Source: Laburnicola sp. R22_1
Taxonomy: Eukaryota; Ascomycota; Dothideomycetes; Pleosporales; Didymosphaeriaceae
Assembly (NCBI GenBank): GCA_014281115.1
Contig: JACONQ010000014.1
Span: 1,302,001 to 1,366,000, forward strand
DNA length: 64,000 nt
Direction of reading: 5' to 3'
Shown here: piece after piece, positions 47,519 to 58,599 of the stretch
How positions within the stretch are numbered: position 1 is the first letter of the stretch
Layout: every line of letters starts with the position of its first letter
The notes under the pieces: generated by a model
The model's database searches: none
What the model saw: the letters and a program-made list of their open reading frames with translations, nothing else
What the model was told of the DNA's origin: nothing
Program-made: the position numbers and the translations under genes

Positions 47519-49507
47519 TCAGCCGGAATGTGGCTCCCAGTCCATTGCATCTCCTTCCATGGCCAACGTGCTAGTTTTTACATCGACGACTGCTTCAATT
47601 GACTGTGTAGGAACTTGGGCGTCGTCCAGAGAATCATCCGATCCCATATCTCGCTCTTCAGAAAGCGGTATTCTGCTTTGCATTGCGGCGTAAGCACGAG
47701 AGTCGCGAATATGTAGTTCTGCACCGCCAGATCGTTTGTCTTTGCCCATTGCCGACGACATGCCAGTTTGCGTACCATAGTCCGTATCGTAGTCTTCATT
47801 TACAGCCCGAACAGGAACCGGGCTTGGTGACTTTTGATTCTTAAGGAATTCATTTGCAGGCACTGGATCGCGGAATTCCTCCCATTCGGCATGATAGTGA
47901 GTCCAGGATCGCCAATCGTCGACTTCGACTGTTTTCCCAAGACGCGATTTTCTAGTTTTCGGTTCTTCAGATTGCTCCTTGAGCTCCGGCGAAGATGCGG
48001 CAGGGGCTCTGTCCACGATGGACCATAGTAGTTGCTCCTCTTGCCGACTCATTTGTCGATCAAACTTTTCCAGATCCTCGAGTTCGTCTTCAGATGGGTC
48101 GCCCAGTGACTCGTCGTCTTCTGTGGAGTAAGTGATTGACGTTTGAGAGGCGAGCTCTAAATGCTGATCTGTGTCAGGGTCTGTAAAGTCTGGATGTTCC
48201 TCGGTATGGTCGCGTTCTGAAGACTCATCATCCAGATGTCCATCTGAAGGCAAAGGCGTCCCGCTGCGGATGGCTCTGGACTTGAAATTCTCATCCTCGG
48301 TTTCTGAAATGGGACCTTGTGTATCTGTGTCCGAGCCCAAAGGGGTTTTCCTATTCTGGATTGACTCTACGAAGCGCTCGACTTCGTCCCAAGACAATTC
48401 CCGGTATTTCCTATGCTTGCCTGTCGCGATTTGAACCCTGCATCGTCTTGGGACATCCCGCCAGTATTGTTTAATGGTTCGTTTGAGGCCTAGCACATCC
48501 ACAGCTGTGTGAACGTCTCTCCTTCTTACGAATGGCGACGCTCCTTTCTTCGCACGAAAGCCTTGAGAGCGTATCCTGGACGTGGCTTGGATGAGCGCAG
48601 TTTGCACGATCCGTCTTGACAAGGAATGGACTAACGCGTGGAAGTCACGAAAAGCGGTGCGGTACATTGATGGCTCGGTGGATAGCTCAGAGCCAACGTC
48701 TCGCCAATTCGGCCACGGGTAGGAGAATGTGGGAGAGGGGTTCATAAACAGATTTTTCGATAGTCCAAGCCAATTTTTGGGAATCAGGAGGGTTGCTTCG
48801 GGTATCTCCTGCAAGATGGATGGATTGCCTGCATCAGTGCGATCATGTCCCGCTTCCTCATCCACCGCAGCTGAAACACGAGAATTTCCCACAGCTACTT
48901 CAATTTGGTCGGCTAAGTCTGGAGTGATCAGCCAATATTCGCCGTACCGCTTTTGCTCCTGGGTAACTTCGAATTGCTCCTGCATCCGAGCAAGGGCGTC
49001 ACCCTCCGTCTCTAGTTGGGTTTCGCAAGCGACGCTAATTTCGGAAGCGGCGGGAGTGTCTCGAAGAGACACGACGACGTTCGAGTTGTCCCGTTTTCCG
49101 ATTCGATCAGAGAGAGTCTCCTGAAGACGCAAAAGGAACCGTCGTGTCTCTGATGTGCTCTTGGATCCGACTGCGTTTGCGATGCCAGGCAAGTTGTCTT
49201 TCCCCAACCTATCCAATGCTGCAAAGAAGGCGGCCTTCTCGCTAGATGTCCACACTGAAGCGCCAATCTGGGAGGCACTTGCTTGGAGCGACGAGTCGGC
49301 AATGCGTTCGCCGCATGTTGTCTCCACGAAATCGTTGTACAAAAGTCGGTAGGCATCGTTATACTGAGTGATTTCCCGCTTCCAAGCTGGTGGTGAGCCA
49401 GCTGAGTGCGATCGACGGCGTTTACGGGGTGAGGCGGGCGGTTGAGATATGGGAGACTCGCTCGACTGGTCCACGCCGGGGTCCCAGTCGGCGTCGGAAG
49501 AGCTCAT
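47519..49507 (-). CDS. rrn5: Rrn5-like RNA polymerase I upstream activation factor subunit
   Basis: A single exon of 662 codons runs from ATG 49507 (MSSSDADWDPG). The open frame extends 17 codons further upstream, but the first codon there is TTG. After an acidic/basic N-terminus (SPRKRRRSH) comes a SANT/Myb-like domain (about residues 85-135; WTSSEKAAFFAALDRLGKDN), as in fungal Rrn5. The middle part has a Trp- and Arg-rich helical region. The C-terminal third is acidic, Ser-rich and probably disordered. In yeast, Rrn5 is part of the upstream activation factor that binds the rDNA promoter and recruits Pol I machinery in the nucleolus. The family call rests on the SANT domain plus overall layout. 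It is transcribed divergently from the helicase gene, 248 bp away. Confidence 0.8.
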   Translation of the reverse strand: MSSSDADWDPGVDQSSESPISQPPASPRKRRRSHSAGSPPAWKREITQYNDAYRLLYNDFVETTCGERIADSSLQASASQIGASVWTSSEKAAFFAALDRLGKDNLPGIANAVGSKSTSETRRFLLRLQETLSDRIGKRDNSNVVVSLRDTPAASEISVACETQLETEGDALARMQEQFEVTQEQKRYGEYWLITPDLADQIEVAVGNSRVSAAVDEEAGHDRTDAGNPSILQEIPEATLLIPKNWLGLSKNLFMNPSPTFSYPWPNWRDVGSELSTEPSMYRTAFRDFHALVHSLSRRIVQTALIQATSRIRSQGFRAKKGASPFVRRRDVHTAVDVLGLKRTIKQYWRDVPRRCRVQIATGKHRKYRELSWDEVERFVESIQNRKTPLGSDTDTQGPISETEDENFKSRAIRSGTPLPSDGHLDDESSERDHTEEHPDFTDPDTDQHLELASQTSITYSTEDDESLGDPSEDELEDLEKFDRQMSRQEEQLLWSIVDRAPAASSPELKEQSEEPKTRKSRLGKTVEVDDWRSWTHYHAEWEEFRDPVPANEFLKNQKSPSPVPVRAVNEDYDTDYGTQTGMSSAMGKDKRSGGAELHIRDSRAYAAMQSRIPLSEERDMGSDDSLDDAQVPTQSIEAVVDVKTSTLAMEGDAMDWEPHSG

Positions 49508-49755
49508 TGTAGCCGCCGTGGGAGCGTTTCGTGTTGGTGCTCCTAGGAGCGAACCCAACGCTTACGTTTTCGAGAGCGGCGAGCGTGGTGGGGGGCAGCA
49601 TCATTGGCGGTGAAGATTCACGTTAGAGCGAAGGCTTCTTCAACGCGACGTCTTCGAGATGCCAAGCCGGGTTTTTCTCGGCATTGGCGCGACCTCGGGA
49701 ATATCGTGACCTCGTGCAACTTTCGCTCCTCGTCGGCTTCAGTCGTCACCCCTTG
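49508..49755. promoter_or_regulatory. Shared divergent promoter of rrn5-like and irc3-like genes
   Basis: The 248-bp GC-rich spacer separates the two start codons, which point away from each other. No clear TATA box is seen. The arrangement implies a compact bidirectional promoter (inference). Confidence 0.6.
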
Positions 49756-51870
49756 ATGTTGCGCTTCTCTCAGTATGCGCTGAGCACCATCAGGCGTCCG
49801 GCCTTCTTGGCTGTCCCGACAGCTGTCAGATGCGCGTCGACGGCGGTCAAGAGGGCGCCAGCCGCAGCCCCAGCACCCGCACCCACGCCCGTGTCGCCGC
49901 TTCAGATCACGCTGCGCGAGTACCAGGAAGAGTGTATTCAGTCCGTGCTGGCCTATCTCAAAAAGGGCCACAAGAGGCTCGGGATATCGCTGGCTACCGG
50001 ATCCGGCAAGACCGTATGTACAGCTGCGGAAGGTGCCACCCTCTGCGCATTCTGTCTGACCATGACCAGGTCATCTTCACCCACCTCATTGACAGGCTCC
50101 CCGCCGCCGGCCATGCCTCCCAGACGCTCATCCTCGCCCACCGCCGCGAGCTAGTGGAGCAAGCAGCCCGCCACTGTGCTCTCGCATACCCAGACAGGCA
50201 CGTAGATGTCGAGATGGGCAACAATCACGCCTCGGGCGCCGCCGACATCACCGTCGCGTCCATCCAGAGCATCATGTCTGGCGACCGCGTTGTCAAGTTT
50301 GATCCCGCGCGATACAAACTTGTGCTTGTCGACGAAGCCCATCACATAGTGAGCCGACAGTATTTGGATATACTGTCGCATTTCGGCTTGCGACACCAAG
50401 CAGACTGGAGCAACGTCTCTGCACCTGCTCTCGTAGGTGTCTCCGCGACCTTCTCTCGCTTTGATGGCCGCAAACTCGGCGCAGTCATCGACCACATAGT
50501 CTATCACAGGTGCGTGGCCGTGGAAAGCTAGGCGCTATAACGCTAATTGTAGCAGAGACTACGTGGATATGATTGAAGAGAATTGGCTTTCCGATGTTGT
50601 CTTCACGACCGTCGAGATCAAAGCTGACTTGAACAAGGTTGGCACAACCGCAGGTGGTGACTTTCAGACTGCTGCTCTTTCCCACGCCATCAACACCGAA
50701 GAGACTAACGATCTCATGGTCAAGGCTTGGAGCGCAAAGGCCAAGGAACGCAAATCTACCATCGTCTTTTGTGTTGACCTCAGTCACGTCGCAAACTTGA
50801 CTGCTAAATTTCGACAGTATGGCATAACAGCCGAGTTCGTGACTGGTGATACTCCAAGCAGGATCCGTAGCGCGAGGGTTGATGCTTTTAGAAGAGGCGA
50901 GTTCAAAGTGCTCCTCAACTGCGGGGTCTTCACAGAAGGGACAGACATCCCTAACATTGACTGCGTTCTCCTGGCTCGGCCTACCAAGTCGCGCAACCTG
51001 CTGGTGCAGATGATTGGTCGAGGCATGCGGCTGCACGCAGGCAAAGAGAACTGTCATGTCATCGATATGGTGTCAGCTTTGAGCACCGGAGTGGTTTCTA
51101 CACCAACACTGTTTGGCCTGGACCCTGCTGAGATCATTGAAGAGGCGAACATCAAAGCCATGACGGAGCTCAAGGAACGCAAGGAGCAAGAGAGGGAGCG
51201 GGAAAAGGAAGCGGCTGATGTTGTCGCAACATCTATTTCGAAAAACCGTCCTGGTTCGATCACCTTCACTGATTACGACTCCGTGCATGACTTGATTGCC
51301 GACACTTCGAGCGATCATGTAATACGTCGAATGAGTCAGTTAGCATGGGTCGCAGTGGGTGAAGGTAGATTTGTCTTGTCCACTAACAGCGGCAACTACC
51401 TTACCATTGAGCCTACTGGGACGGAAAATGAGTCCTTCCATGTAAAGTACTATCGCAGACTTCCGCCTGAGGTCAAGTCTAAGAGTCCCTATGCTACACC
51501 GAGAGTGATAGCATCAGGCCAAGCTTTTGAGCACGTCGTCCACGCAGCTGATACATTCGCCGGCGAGACGTTCGATCATATGTGGATTGCAAAGAACCAG
51601 CCTTGGCGTCGAAGTCGGGCCTCTCAGACGCAGGTCGATTTCCTGAACAAGTTCCGCCCGGAAGAGGACCATCTGAAAACAAGCGACCTGACCAAAGGAA
51701 AGGCTGGCGATATGATCACAAGAATTAAACATGGAGCTAAGGGTAGGTACAAGAAGGCTCATGCCAAACAGAGGAGTGATGTTAAATCCAAGGAAAGAGC
51801 TGAGACTCTGCAAAAGCGTCTGCAGGGCCAGGTTCGCGTCGGTCCATTGTCCGCAAATACATTTCATTAA
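49756..51870 (+). CDS. irc3: Irc3-like mitochondrial DEAD/DEAH-box helicase
   Basis: Exons are 49756-50013, 50070-50509 and 50556-51870, with introns of 56 and 46 nt in phases 0 and 2; predicted 670 aa. The start at 49756 gives [14 protein letters not shown], an Arg-rich amphipathic presequence typical of mitochondrial import; an in-frame upstream start at 49684 is less likely. Motifs: Q-like LREYQEECI, Walker A ATGSGKT (residues 80-86, ending exactly at intron 1), [14 protein letters not shown] with following His, GVSATF, and in the second RecA domain [20 protein letters not shown] and QMIGRGMR. The C-terminus is Lys/Arg-rich. Yeast Irc3 is a mitochondrial branch-migrating DNA helicase that maintains mtDNA. 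The YHRDYVDMI joint across intron 2 supports the splice choice. Confidence 0.9.
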
Positions 51871-52305
51871 GAGCAGGGTCTGTTTTTGTGCAACCTCTTT
51901 CACCTCTACAGCGCAGTCACTCGGTGTCTGCACAGCTTCTCTAGCGTACTTCCGCATGTGGACGTCGAAGACCGACTTTGTTCCAAGCTTGGATGTCTGT
52001 TGGGCCGGTTTCTTCAGTCCCTTTGTTTTCGATCTATAAAAGTACGTGACAGCCATTATCCCTTCCGGAATAGGAAGTCAACCATTTCCCGGAACACGTT
52101 GCATTCCATGCCTCAAAGCTCCCGAATCGCCGGAATGAGCAATGAGGTGATGGCCTGCATCTTCCACACCACGAACAAACCATCAAGATGTACAAATACA
52201 AGTACAATGCTGCCGGCTTCTGAAATCGCTTGAACAGTTCGTGGACATTGCCTTTACGATAAGCCTGAGCTCCATACGCGTTCATCTCTCGACGTCGCCC
52301 GCGAT
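51871..52305. other. Intergenic, no supported gene
   Basis: About 430 bp between the helicase stop and the next start on the same strand. It would contain the terminator of one gene and the promoter of the next. No feature is recognised. Confidence 0.45.
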
Positions 52306-53346
52306 ATGGAGCGGACAAAGTCACACCGTGTCTCGCTGCTTCGCAAATTCAGATCACATAACAGTTCGTCCGAGGAAATAGATGAACGACTCACGCTTCG
52401 ACAACAGCCATCTCCCGCCCCAACGTCACGACCTCTTTCGCGGCTTCCGTCCGTCTCTGGGCTCCAAGAACCCCTTTCTAGCGCAGAGATAGCGAAAGAG
52501 CTCTCCAGCCTGTACGATGCCATTCTATACCATGTTCGCAAGTTTTATTCGACCAAGTCGGTTGCAAACACTGTATCGCAGGCTGTCATCGAGCATGCCA
52601 GCACCGGTCTCACACTCCCTTGGCCCCAGATACTACGCCTCCTAGGCGACACGCACACCAGACTAGCGACTCTGGCGCTGTGCATCACTTGGACCGTCTT
52701 AAGTCGAACTCTACTGTTGAAGCTAGGAGCTAGTACCAGTCCTGGCAGTACGTTCTTGCCGCCAGAAATCGTGGAATGTTTCCAAAGTTTCTCTCTGGGT
52801 AAAGGAGCAGTAACACTTGGAAAGGATGAGTCAAACCCTGTCGACTTTGCACTATTATCGCACTGGAAGCAGATTTCGGCTACCCTACTTCACTCGACAT
52901 ACGTAGCAAACGCCTTCTCTCAGTTCGATTCGCGCACAGTCAACATCGAGCGCGCCGTGAAGGACTTGGATCCTTTGCTCGCAATATACGCCAATCCGGG
53001 CGACGGCGGCCATGGTAAAAATGATCGACTCGAGCATCTCCGCGGCGTGCTGCGCAAGGGCGCAATGTTCGCCTTCACATTATTTGGGCAGCCGAGCTTC
53101 TGGAAATTCGACTGGAGATCCGACCGTGCGGTTGCGCACGGCAAACCAGAGGCGGAGGTCGATCCAGAGAGGAATCCCAGCATTGGGGGCGTGGGAATGG
53201 TTGCGACTGCATCCGTTCCGCTCACGCCCTCGGAACTTGTGATGTGGCCAAGCTTACTGAGGGTTATGGGTGGCGAGGGAGTGAAGCTAGAAGGACATAA
53301 CGAGGGCATAGTTTTAGGGGAGAAGAAGTATCTCGTTGACTTGTAG
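52306..53346 (+). CDS. Unknown conserved-looking protein (346 aa)
   Basis: A single open exon of 347 codons from ATG 52306. The N-terminal 60 residues are basic and Ser/Pro-rich and probably disordered. From about residue 65 on the sequence is helical and well balanced (SSAEIAKELSSLYDAILYHV, LPWPQILRLLGDTHTRLATL). Near the end there is a GGVGMVATASVPLTPSELVM block and a compact VLGEKKYLVDL terminus. There is no signal peptide or membrane helix that I can defend. Codon use and composition match the neighbours, and only one long frame exists, so I think it is a real gene. I do not recognise the family and will not guess a function. Confidence 0.75.
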   Translation: MERTKSHRVSLLRKFRSHNSSSEEIDERLTLRQQPSPAPTSRPLSRLPSVSGLQEPLSSAEIAKELSSLYDAILYHVRKFYSTKSVANTVSQAVIEHASTGLTLPWPQILRLLGDTHTRLATLALCITWTVLSRTLLLKLGASTSPGSTFLPPEIVECFQSFSLGKGAVTLGKDESNPVDFALLSHWKQISATLLHSTYVANAFSQFDSRTVNIERAVKDLDPLLAIYANPGDGGHGKNDRLEHLRGVLRKGAMFAFTLFGQPSFWKFDWRSDRAVAHGKPEAEVDPERNPSIGGVGMVATASVPLTPSELVMWPSLLRVMGGEGVKLEGHNEGIVLGEKKYLVDL

Positions 53347-54718
53347 GAATTAATACTTTGTTACGAGGACGATATCGTCAGCCTGTAAATGGGATTTGGC
53401 CTCTAGCCCACTTGTATCATTAATAGACTTCCTTTTGAGGCATTCGCCGAACTTGTACGATTTTTGCATCCGAACGTCCATGCATCTCCTCCGAAACTTC
53501 AATAACTCAAAAAATTATCAAACAACAACCCACGTTGTACAACTGCGCGGCTCATGCGGCCATTTTCGGCACGGCGACTCCGAGACGAGTCGTGCCTTCG
53601 GCCCCCGCGGAGATGCAACACACAACCACGGAACGAGCGTTTCTCCGCTGGAGAACAACACTTCGTCTCGTTCTTATCTCTCATCTGTTAGATAGACGTC
53701 GAAGCTTGTCCCTTGCCTATATACGGTTGTCAGCTGTATCTCCGTGGACGTTGCGCGCATCGTGCCGTTCGATATCTCCACGCGGATGGGATCATGTGCG
53801 CGGTGTCGGAAGCGGCACGGTGGGCGATGATCGGGCTTGCGGAAATGAGTATACTCAAGACGCAACTCATTACGGCGAGACGGCAAAGGAGAGGCAGAGA
53901 GTGCGATTTCAATGGGAGCACATCTACACTTAGGAAAAGATATTGTTACACGACACAACACGAGACGCATCCTTAGGAGCGCGGACTGGCCTTCACAGCT
54001 CGTTCAGCACACAAATACATTGCCAACCAGTCCTGCCGAGGCCGTGGGGCTTTTGTATGGCGGCACGAATGCGACAATGGTTCCAAAATTGCGACAAGGG
54101 CGGTTGGCTACAGACAGCCTAGATGAATGCCGTCGGTGGAGTTCGGATGCTCTGGTAGTGCTTCCACGCGCTAAATGCGGATTGGGTCGCTTAAGGTTCA
54201 AAGATAAGGATGCATTATCAGCGGGAGAATCCTCCTACAAACGCCGTCCGCCTGAACGTTGGTTGCACGGGATACAGGGATGACGGCATCACTGAGCAGG
54301 CTTCTCCAGGATTTGCCTCAGATCGCACGGCATTGCTTTTGGGCATGGGAGAGCTGGATCGTGGGTCGATTCCGTTGCTGCCGAAACGAGTACCTCAGCT
54401 TTCTCCGGACTCGAATCAGCGGCTACTAGCATGACGAATTACAACCGCGTAGATGCATGTTATTTGCTTAGCCAACGGGTGGCAGCCGCCCCACCCTACA
54501 GCTAGGCCTCGATTCTCTTGTTTCCTTCGTTGGGGGACGCCACATTCTTCGTTGCACTTCCACACCTCGACTTCATCGATCGGAGGCAGCTTAGAGCAAC
54601 GCTATATGCCCCAGGGTGTCATACTTGGCTTTCTTTATCCCTCTTTTTGCTTAGCAGTATTCCTTTCTCCCAGTCTTAGCCAACATTTTCACTGTTCCAT
54701 TGCGATTCACAGCGCACG
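53347..54718. promoter_or_regulatory. Upstream region of niaD with NirA-like and GATA sites
   Basis: This 1.37-kb intergenic region has no convincing gene. It holds two exact CTCCGHGG matches, the consensus I recall for the nitrate activator NirA: CTCCGCGG on the minus strand at 53605-53612 and CTCCGTGG on the plus strand at 53740-53747. A pair of HGATAR sites for an AreA/NIT2 GATA factor lies at 54202-54207 (AGATAA) and 54215-54220 (TGATAA on the minus strand), about 500 bp before the start. Their use is inference. Confidence 0.5.
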
Positions 54719-57565
54719 ATGGCTTCGATTGTGGAGACCCAGACTGTCCTGCCGAGGAAGAGCGTCGAACTGCCACCGACTCCGCCGGAGACCATCATTG
54801 ATGGCGAAGACGGAAAGTCAGTGAAGTCGATAGAACATGGCCAAGACCAGCTTGATGTCCCGTTACCACCGCCCTCAACAGCACCTACAAAAGTACTTGA
54901 TGTCGACAAGCCAACGCCAGATTCACACGTACCAAGAGATCCACGGTTAATACGGTTGACGGGTGTTCACCCGTTTAATTGCGAGGCACCCCTGACAGAA
55001 CTATTCAATGAAGGATTCTTAACGTCGCCTGAATTGTTCTATGTGCGGAATCATGGTCCAGTACCAGTTGTGCGGGAGGAAGATATTCCTGACTGGGAAT
55101 TCACAGTTGAGGGGTGCGTTGCATAGGTCTGATAAACCGAATGACTGCTAACTTGTACTACAGTCTTGTTGCCAACCCCTTGAAGATCACACTGAAGGAG
55201 CTTTTGTCAGACTACGAGAATGTAACGTATCCAATTACTCTCGTCTGTGCAGGCAACAGGAGAAAAGAGCAGAATGTTGTCCGTAAATCTAAAGGATTTT
55301 CGTGGGGTCCCGCGGGTGTGTCGACAGCCTTGTTCACGGGGGTAGTGATGAGAGACGTCATTGAAAGAGCTAAGCCGTTGAGAAAAGCGCGTTATGTCTG
55401 CATGGAAGGTGCGGATAAGCTGGTGAGTCTGACTACACGAGCGGCGATGCAAAGCTAATGGGTGTTAGCCAAATGGTTATTATGGCACCTCTGTGAAGCT
55501 CAACTGGGTCATGGATCCCAATCGTGGGATCATGCTTGCACACAAGATGAACGGAGAGTCACTCACACCAGACCATGGGAAACCCCTTCGAGCAGTTATA
55601 CCAGGGCAGATTGGAGGCCGGAGTGTCAAGTGGCTGAAGAAGCTCATCATTACTGCTGAACCAAGTGATAATTGGTACCACATCTACGACAACAGAGTAC
55701 TTCCGTATGTGACTCGTTCCTTCGAGCCAGCTGAGATGCTAACTTGCACAGTACTATGGTAGATCCAGACGAAGCAGCAAAGAACAAAGATTGGTGGATG
55801 GACGAGCGTTACGCCATTTATGACCTCAGTCCAAACTCTGCTATCGCCTCCCCAGCACACGCTGAGGTCCTCCAACTGTCCACAGCGCCGGAATACTATA
55901 CAGTCCAGGGGTACGCCTACAGCGGAGGTGGACGTCGCATAACACGGGTACAACTATCGCTCGACCAAGGAAGAACGTGGCGCTTCGGAAATATCGAATA
56001 CGCAGAAGACAAGTACCGAGCTTTCGAGGACAAAGAACTCTTTGGTGGTCGATTAGACATGGACTGGCGCGAGACCTGTTTCTGTTGGTGTTTCTGGAAA
56101 CTCAGTATCTTGGTGGAGGAGTTGAAAGATGCGAAAGACATTGTTGTAAGAGCTATGGACGAGAGCATGAACGTGCAACCGCGGGACATGTACTGGTCGG
56201 TGCTGGGCATGATGAACAACCCGTGGTTTCGCGTCGTCCTTCATAACGAGCATGGTTCGCTGCGCTTCGAGCATCCGACGCAGCCGGCACTTATGCCCGG
56301 AGGCTGGATGGAACGCGTAAAGAAGCTAGGAGGGAATCTGGCGAATGGCTACTGGGGAGAAAGGATGCAGGGAGAGCAGGCGGAGGCAGTGCAGGTTGAG
56401 CCACCGAAGGAGATCAAGATGACGAAGGATGGTGTTCAACGCGAGATTGCAATCGACGAGCTGAGGAAGCACGACAATGCCGGGAGTCCGTGGTTCGTCG
56501 TCAATGGCGAAGTGTACGATGGGACAGCCGTTCTGGAGGGCCATCCTGGTGGGGCGCAGAGCATCATCAGTGCAGCTGGCCTGGACAGCACCGATGAGTT
56601 CATGGCAATTCGTATGTCCCAGCTGCATTACTGAGCATTGAACTTGCAGACACTAACAGCATGCAGATAGCGAAACGGCAAAAGCCATGATGCCAGATTA
56701 CCACATCGGCTCCTTGGACGACTCCTCCCGCCGCATCCTCGCCGAAGGCGAACCCGCCGTCGAATCGACCGAGCCCCGCCCCGTCTTCCTCAGCACCCGT
56801 ACCTGGAACAAATCCATTCTCCACTCCAAAACCGCCGTCTCATGGGACACCAAAATCTTCACCTTCAAGCTCGAGCACGAGACGCAAGCCCTCGGCCTCC
56901 CCACAGGCCAACATCTCATGATCCGGCTCAAAGACCCAGTCACGCGCGAATCCATCATCCGCTCCTACACGCCCATCTCGGAGACTACAAAAACAGGATA
57001 CTGCGACGTGCTGGTCAAAGTGTACTACGATACCAAAGAGAGGGCGGGCGGGCGCATGACGAAAGCGCTGGATGCCATTCCCACGGGCCACTTTGTGGAG
57101 ATGAAGGGCCCGATCGGCAAGTTCGAGTATACTGGGAAGGGCAGATGTCTAGTCAATGGCAAGGAGCGACACATCAAGCGCTTCTTCATGATCTGCGGTG
57201 GGTCGGGTATTACGCCCATCTTCCAGGTTCTCGGCGCTGTCATGCAGGATAAAGAGGATCCGACGACGTGTGTCGTCCTCGATGGGAACCGTCTTGTGGA
57301 GGATATCCTCTGCAAAGAGCATTTGGATGGGTTTGCGAGGGATAATGCGGAGAGGTGTAAGTTGTTGTACACGCTTACGCAGGGTCCGGAAGATTGGACG
57401 GGGCTGCGCGGAAGGATTGGGGCGTCGCTGTTGGAAGAACATTGTGTTAGGGAAGGGAAGGGGGAGAGTTTGGTGCTGGTTTGTGGGCCGGAGACGCTGG
57501 AGAAGGCGGTGCATAAGGCGTTGGGGGAGCAGGGGTGGCCGGATGAGGATCTGTTGTTCTTTTAG
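54719..57565 (+). CDS. niaD: Nitrate reductase, NADPH-type (882 aa)
   Basis: Five exons: 54719-55113, 55164-55422, 55469-55704, 55752-56611 and 56667-57565. Introns are 46-55 nt, and every junction keeps frame. The protein reduces nitrate to nitrite in the cytosol. Order: acidic N-terminus; molybdopterin domain with ITLVCAGNRR (Cys160 as Mo ligand); dimerisation domain with RETCFCWCFW; cytochrome b5 domain with GHPGG (His561) and AIHSETAK (His584), the second His codon being formed across intron 4; FAD domain RSYTPIS (Arg682-Tyr684-Thr685); NADPH-binding CGGSGITP (Cys760) and CGPE (Cys856). Length is normal for fungal enzymes. niiA follows 1034 bp downstream on the same strand, making the pair the core of nitrate assimilation. 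Nitrate induction and nitrogen repression are expected from the upstream sites. Confidence 0.96.
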
Positions 57566-58599
57566 GAAGATTGGGGGTTATCCCCTTTTCCTGGCTGTGG
57601 GAGGTGGTGGTTGGAGATTTTTAGGACGCAGAAAGGGTTGGGTGTTTTGGTGTTTTTGGGATGGGTTGGGATGGCACGATGATGAGTTGCGTGTTTGAGT
57701 ATATGGGCTACGCTGTATTTTTTTCGGACTGCAAAAAGGTATTTCTATGTTCTTCATCTGGAGGGTTACAGCTATCGTCACTCTGTTGTTGAGTTGTAGA
57801 GTTCCCATGGGAGAATATAGTCACGTGATGATGCATCAATCTCCCACCACCCCCACACCACACCCCTCAAGTCCCACCCGGAGAACCGCCACACGCACAC
57901 AGCATCTCCGCCCCTCACCCCCTGTCCACGCTAACAAGCCCGCATCCCTGCAAGGCTGCACCGATCCCGCCCACCCTTATCCTTATCTTATCGCAACATC
58001 TCGTCCTTGGCAACCGCAACCAACGAATTGCCACGCCTCTTATCAGCATCGCTGCGCAAGCCAAACCCACACAGCATGTCTGCATTTCCGATTTCCCCGG
58101 AGAAGGTCGTGACGGAAAGGCGGGGCCTGTATGGCATTTCTCCGGGTCCGAGGGTACATGCGCGTGATTGCGTTATCTTTGTGCGCGCGGGTCCTTGTCT
58201 CCCTGGTTTGCGTGTGGCCATGTGGTGCGAACGGGTGGAGATGGGGGAGGGAGAGCGGTCGACTACTAGGTAGTTGTTAGTAAGTAGATTTCTTTTTGGC
58301 TGGCTGGCTGGCTGGCTGTGCCGGAGAACGGGTGGAGATAGGTAGGAAGGTAGTAAGGTATCTATCGCGTGTTGTTCGTATCATCTGGTCTACTCTACTC
58401 TACTCTACTCTACTTGCGTCCTTCTCGATTTTCTTTTCTTCCTCAGCGCTGGGAAAAACGTGTCGTCGTATGCCCTTCCTTCTCTTAATCAATTCCTCGC
58501 GCGTCTCTTTGCCGTGTGGCGCACTTGAATTGTCCTTGTCGTGAAACTTTCTTGCGCCGAGAGAGGAAGGTAGTGGTTGCGCGCAATTGCACATCACAC
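57566..58599. promoter_or_regulatory. niaD-niiA intergenic region with GATA cluster and microsatellites
   Basis: At 57977-57993 three GATAA words lie in a row on the minus strand; two (CGATAA, AGATAA) fit the HGATAR consensus. This is about 610 bp before the niiA start. A GGCT tetranucleotide run (about 58298-58318) and a TACTC pentanucleotide run (about 58388-58413) lie nearer the gene. No CTCCGHGG site was found here. No other gene is supported. Confidence 0.55.

Noticed and set aside
49508..49558. Upstream extension of the Rrn5-like protein by 17 residues
   Set aside because: The extension begins with TTG, not ATG; the first ATG in frame is at 49507.
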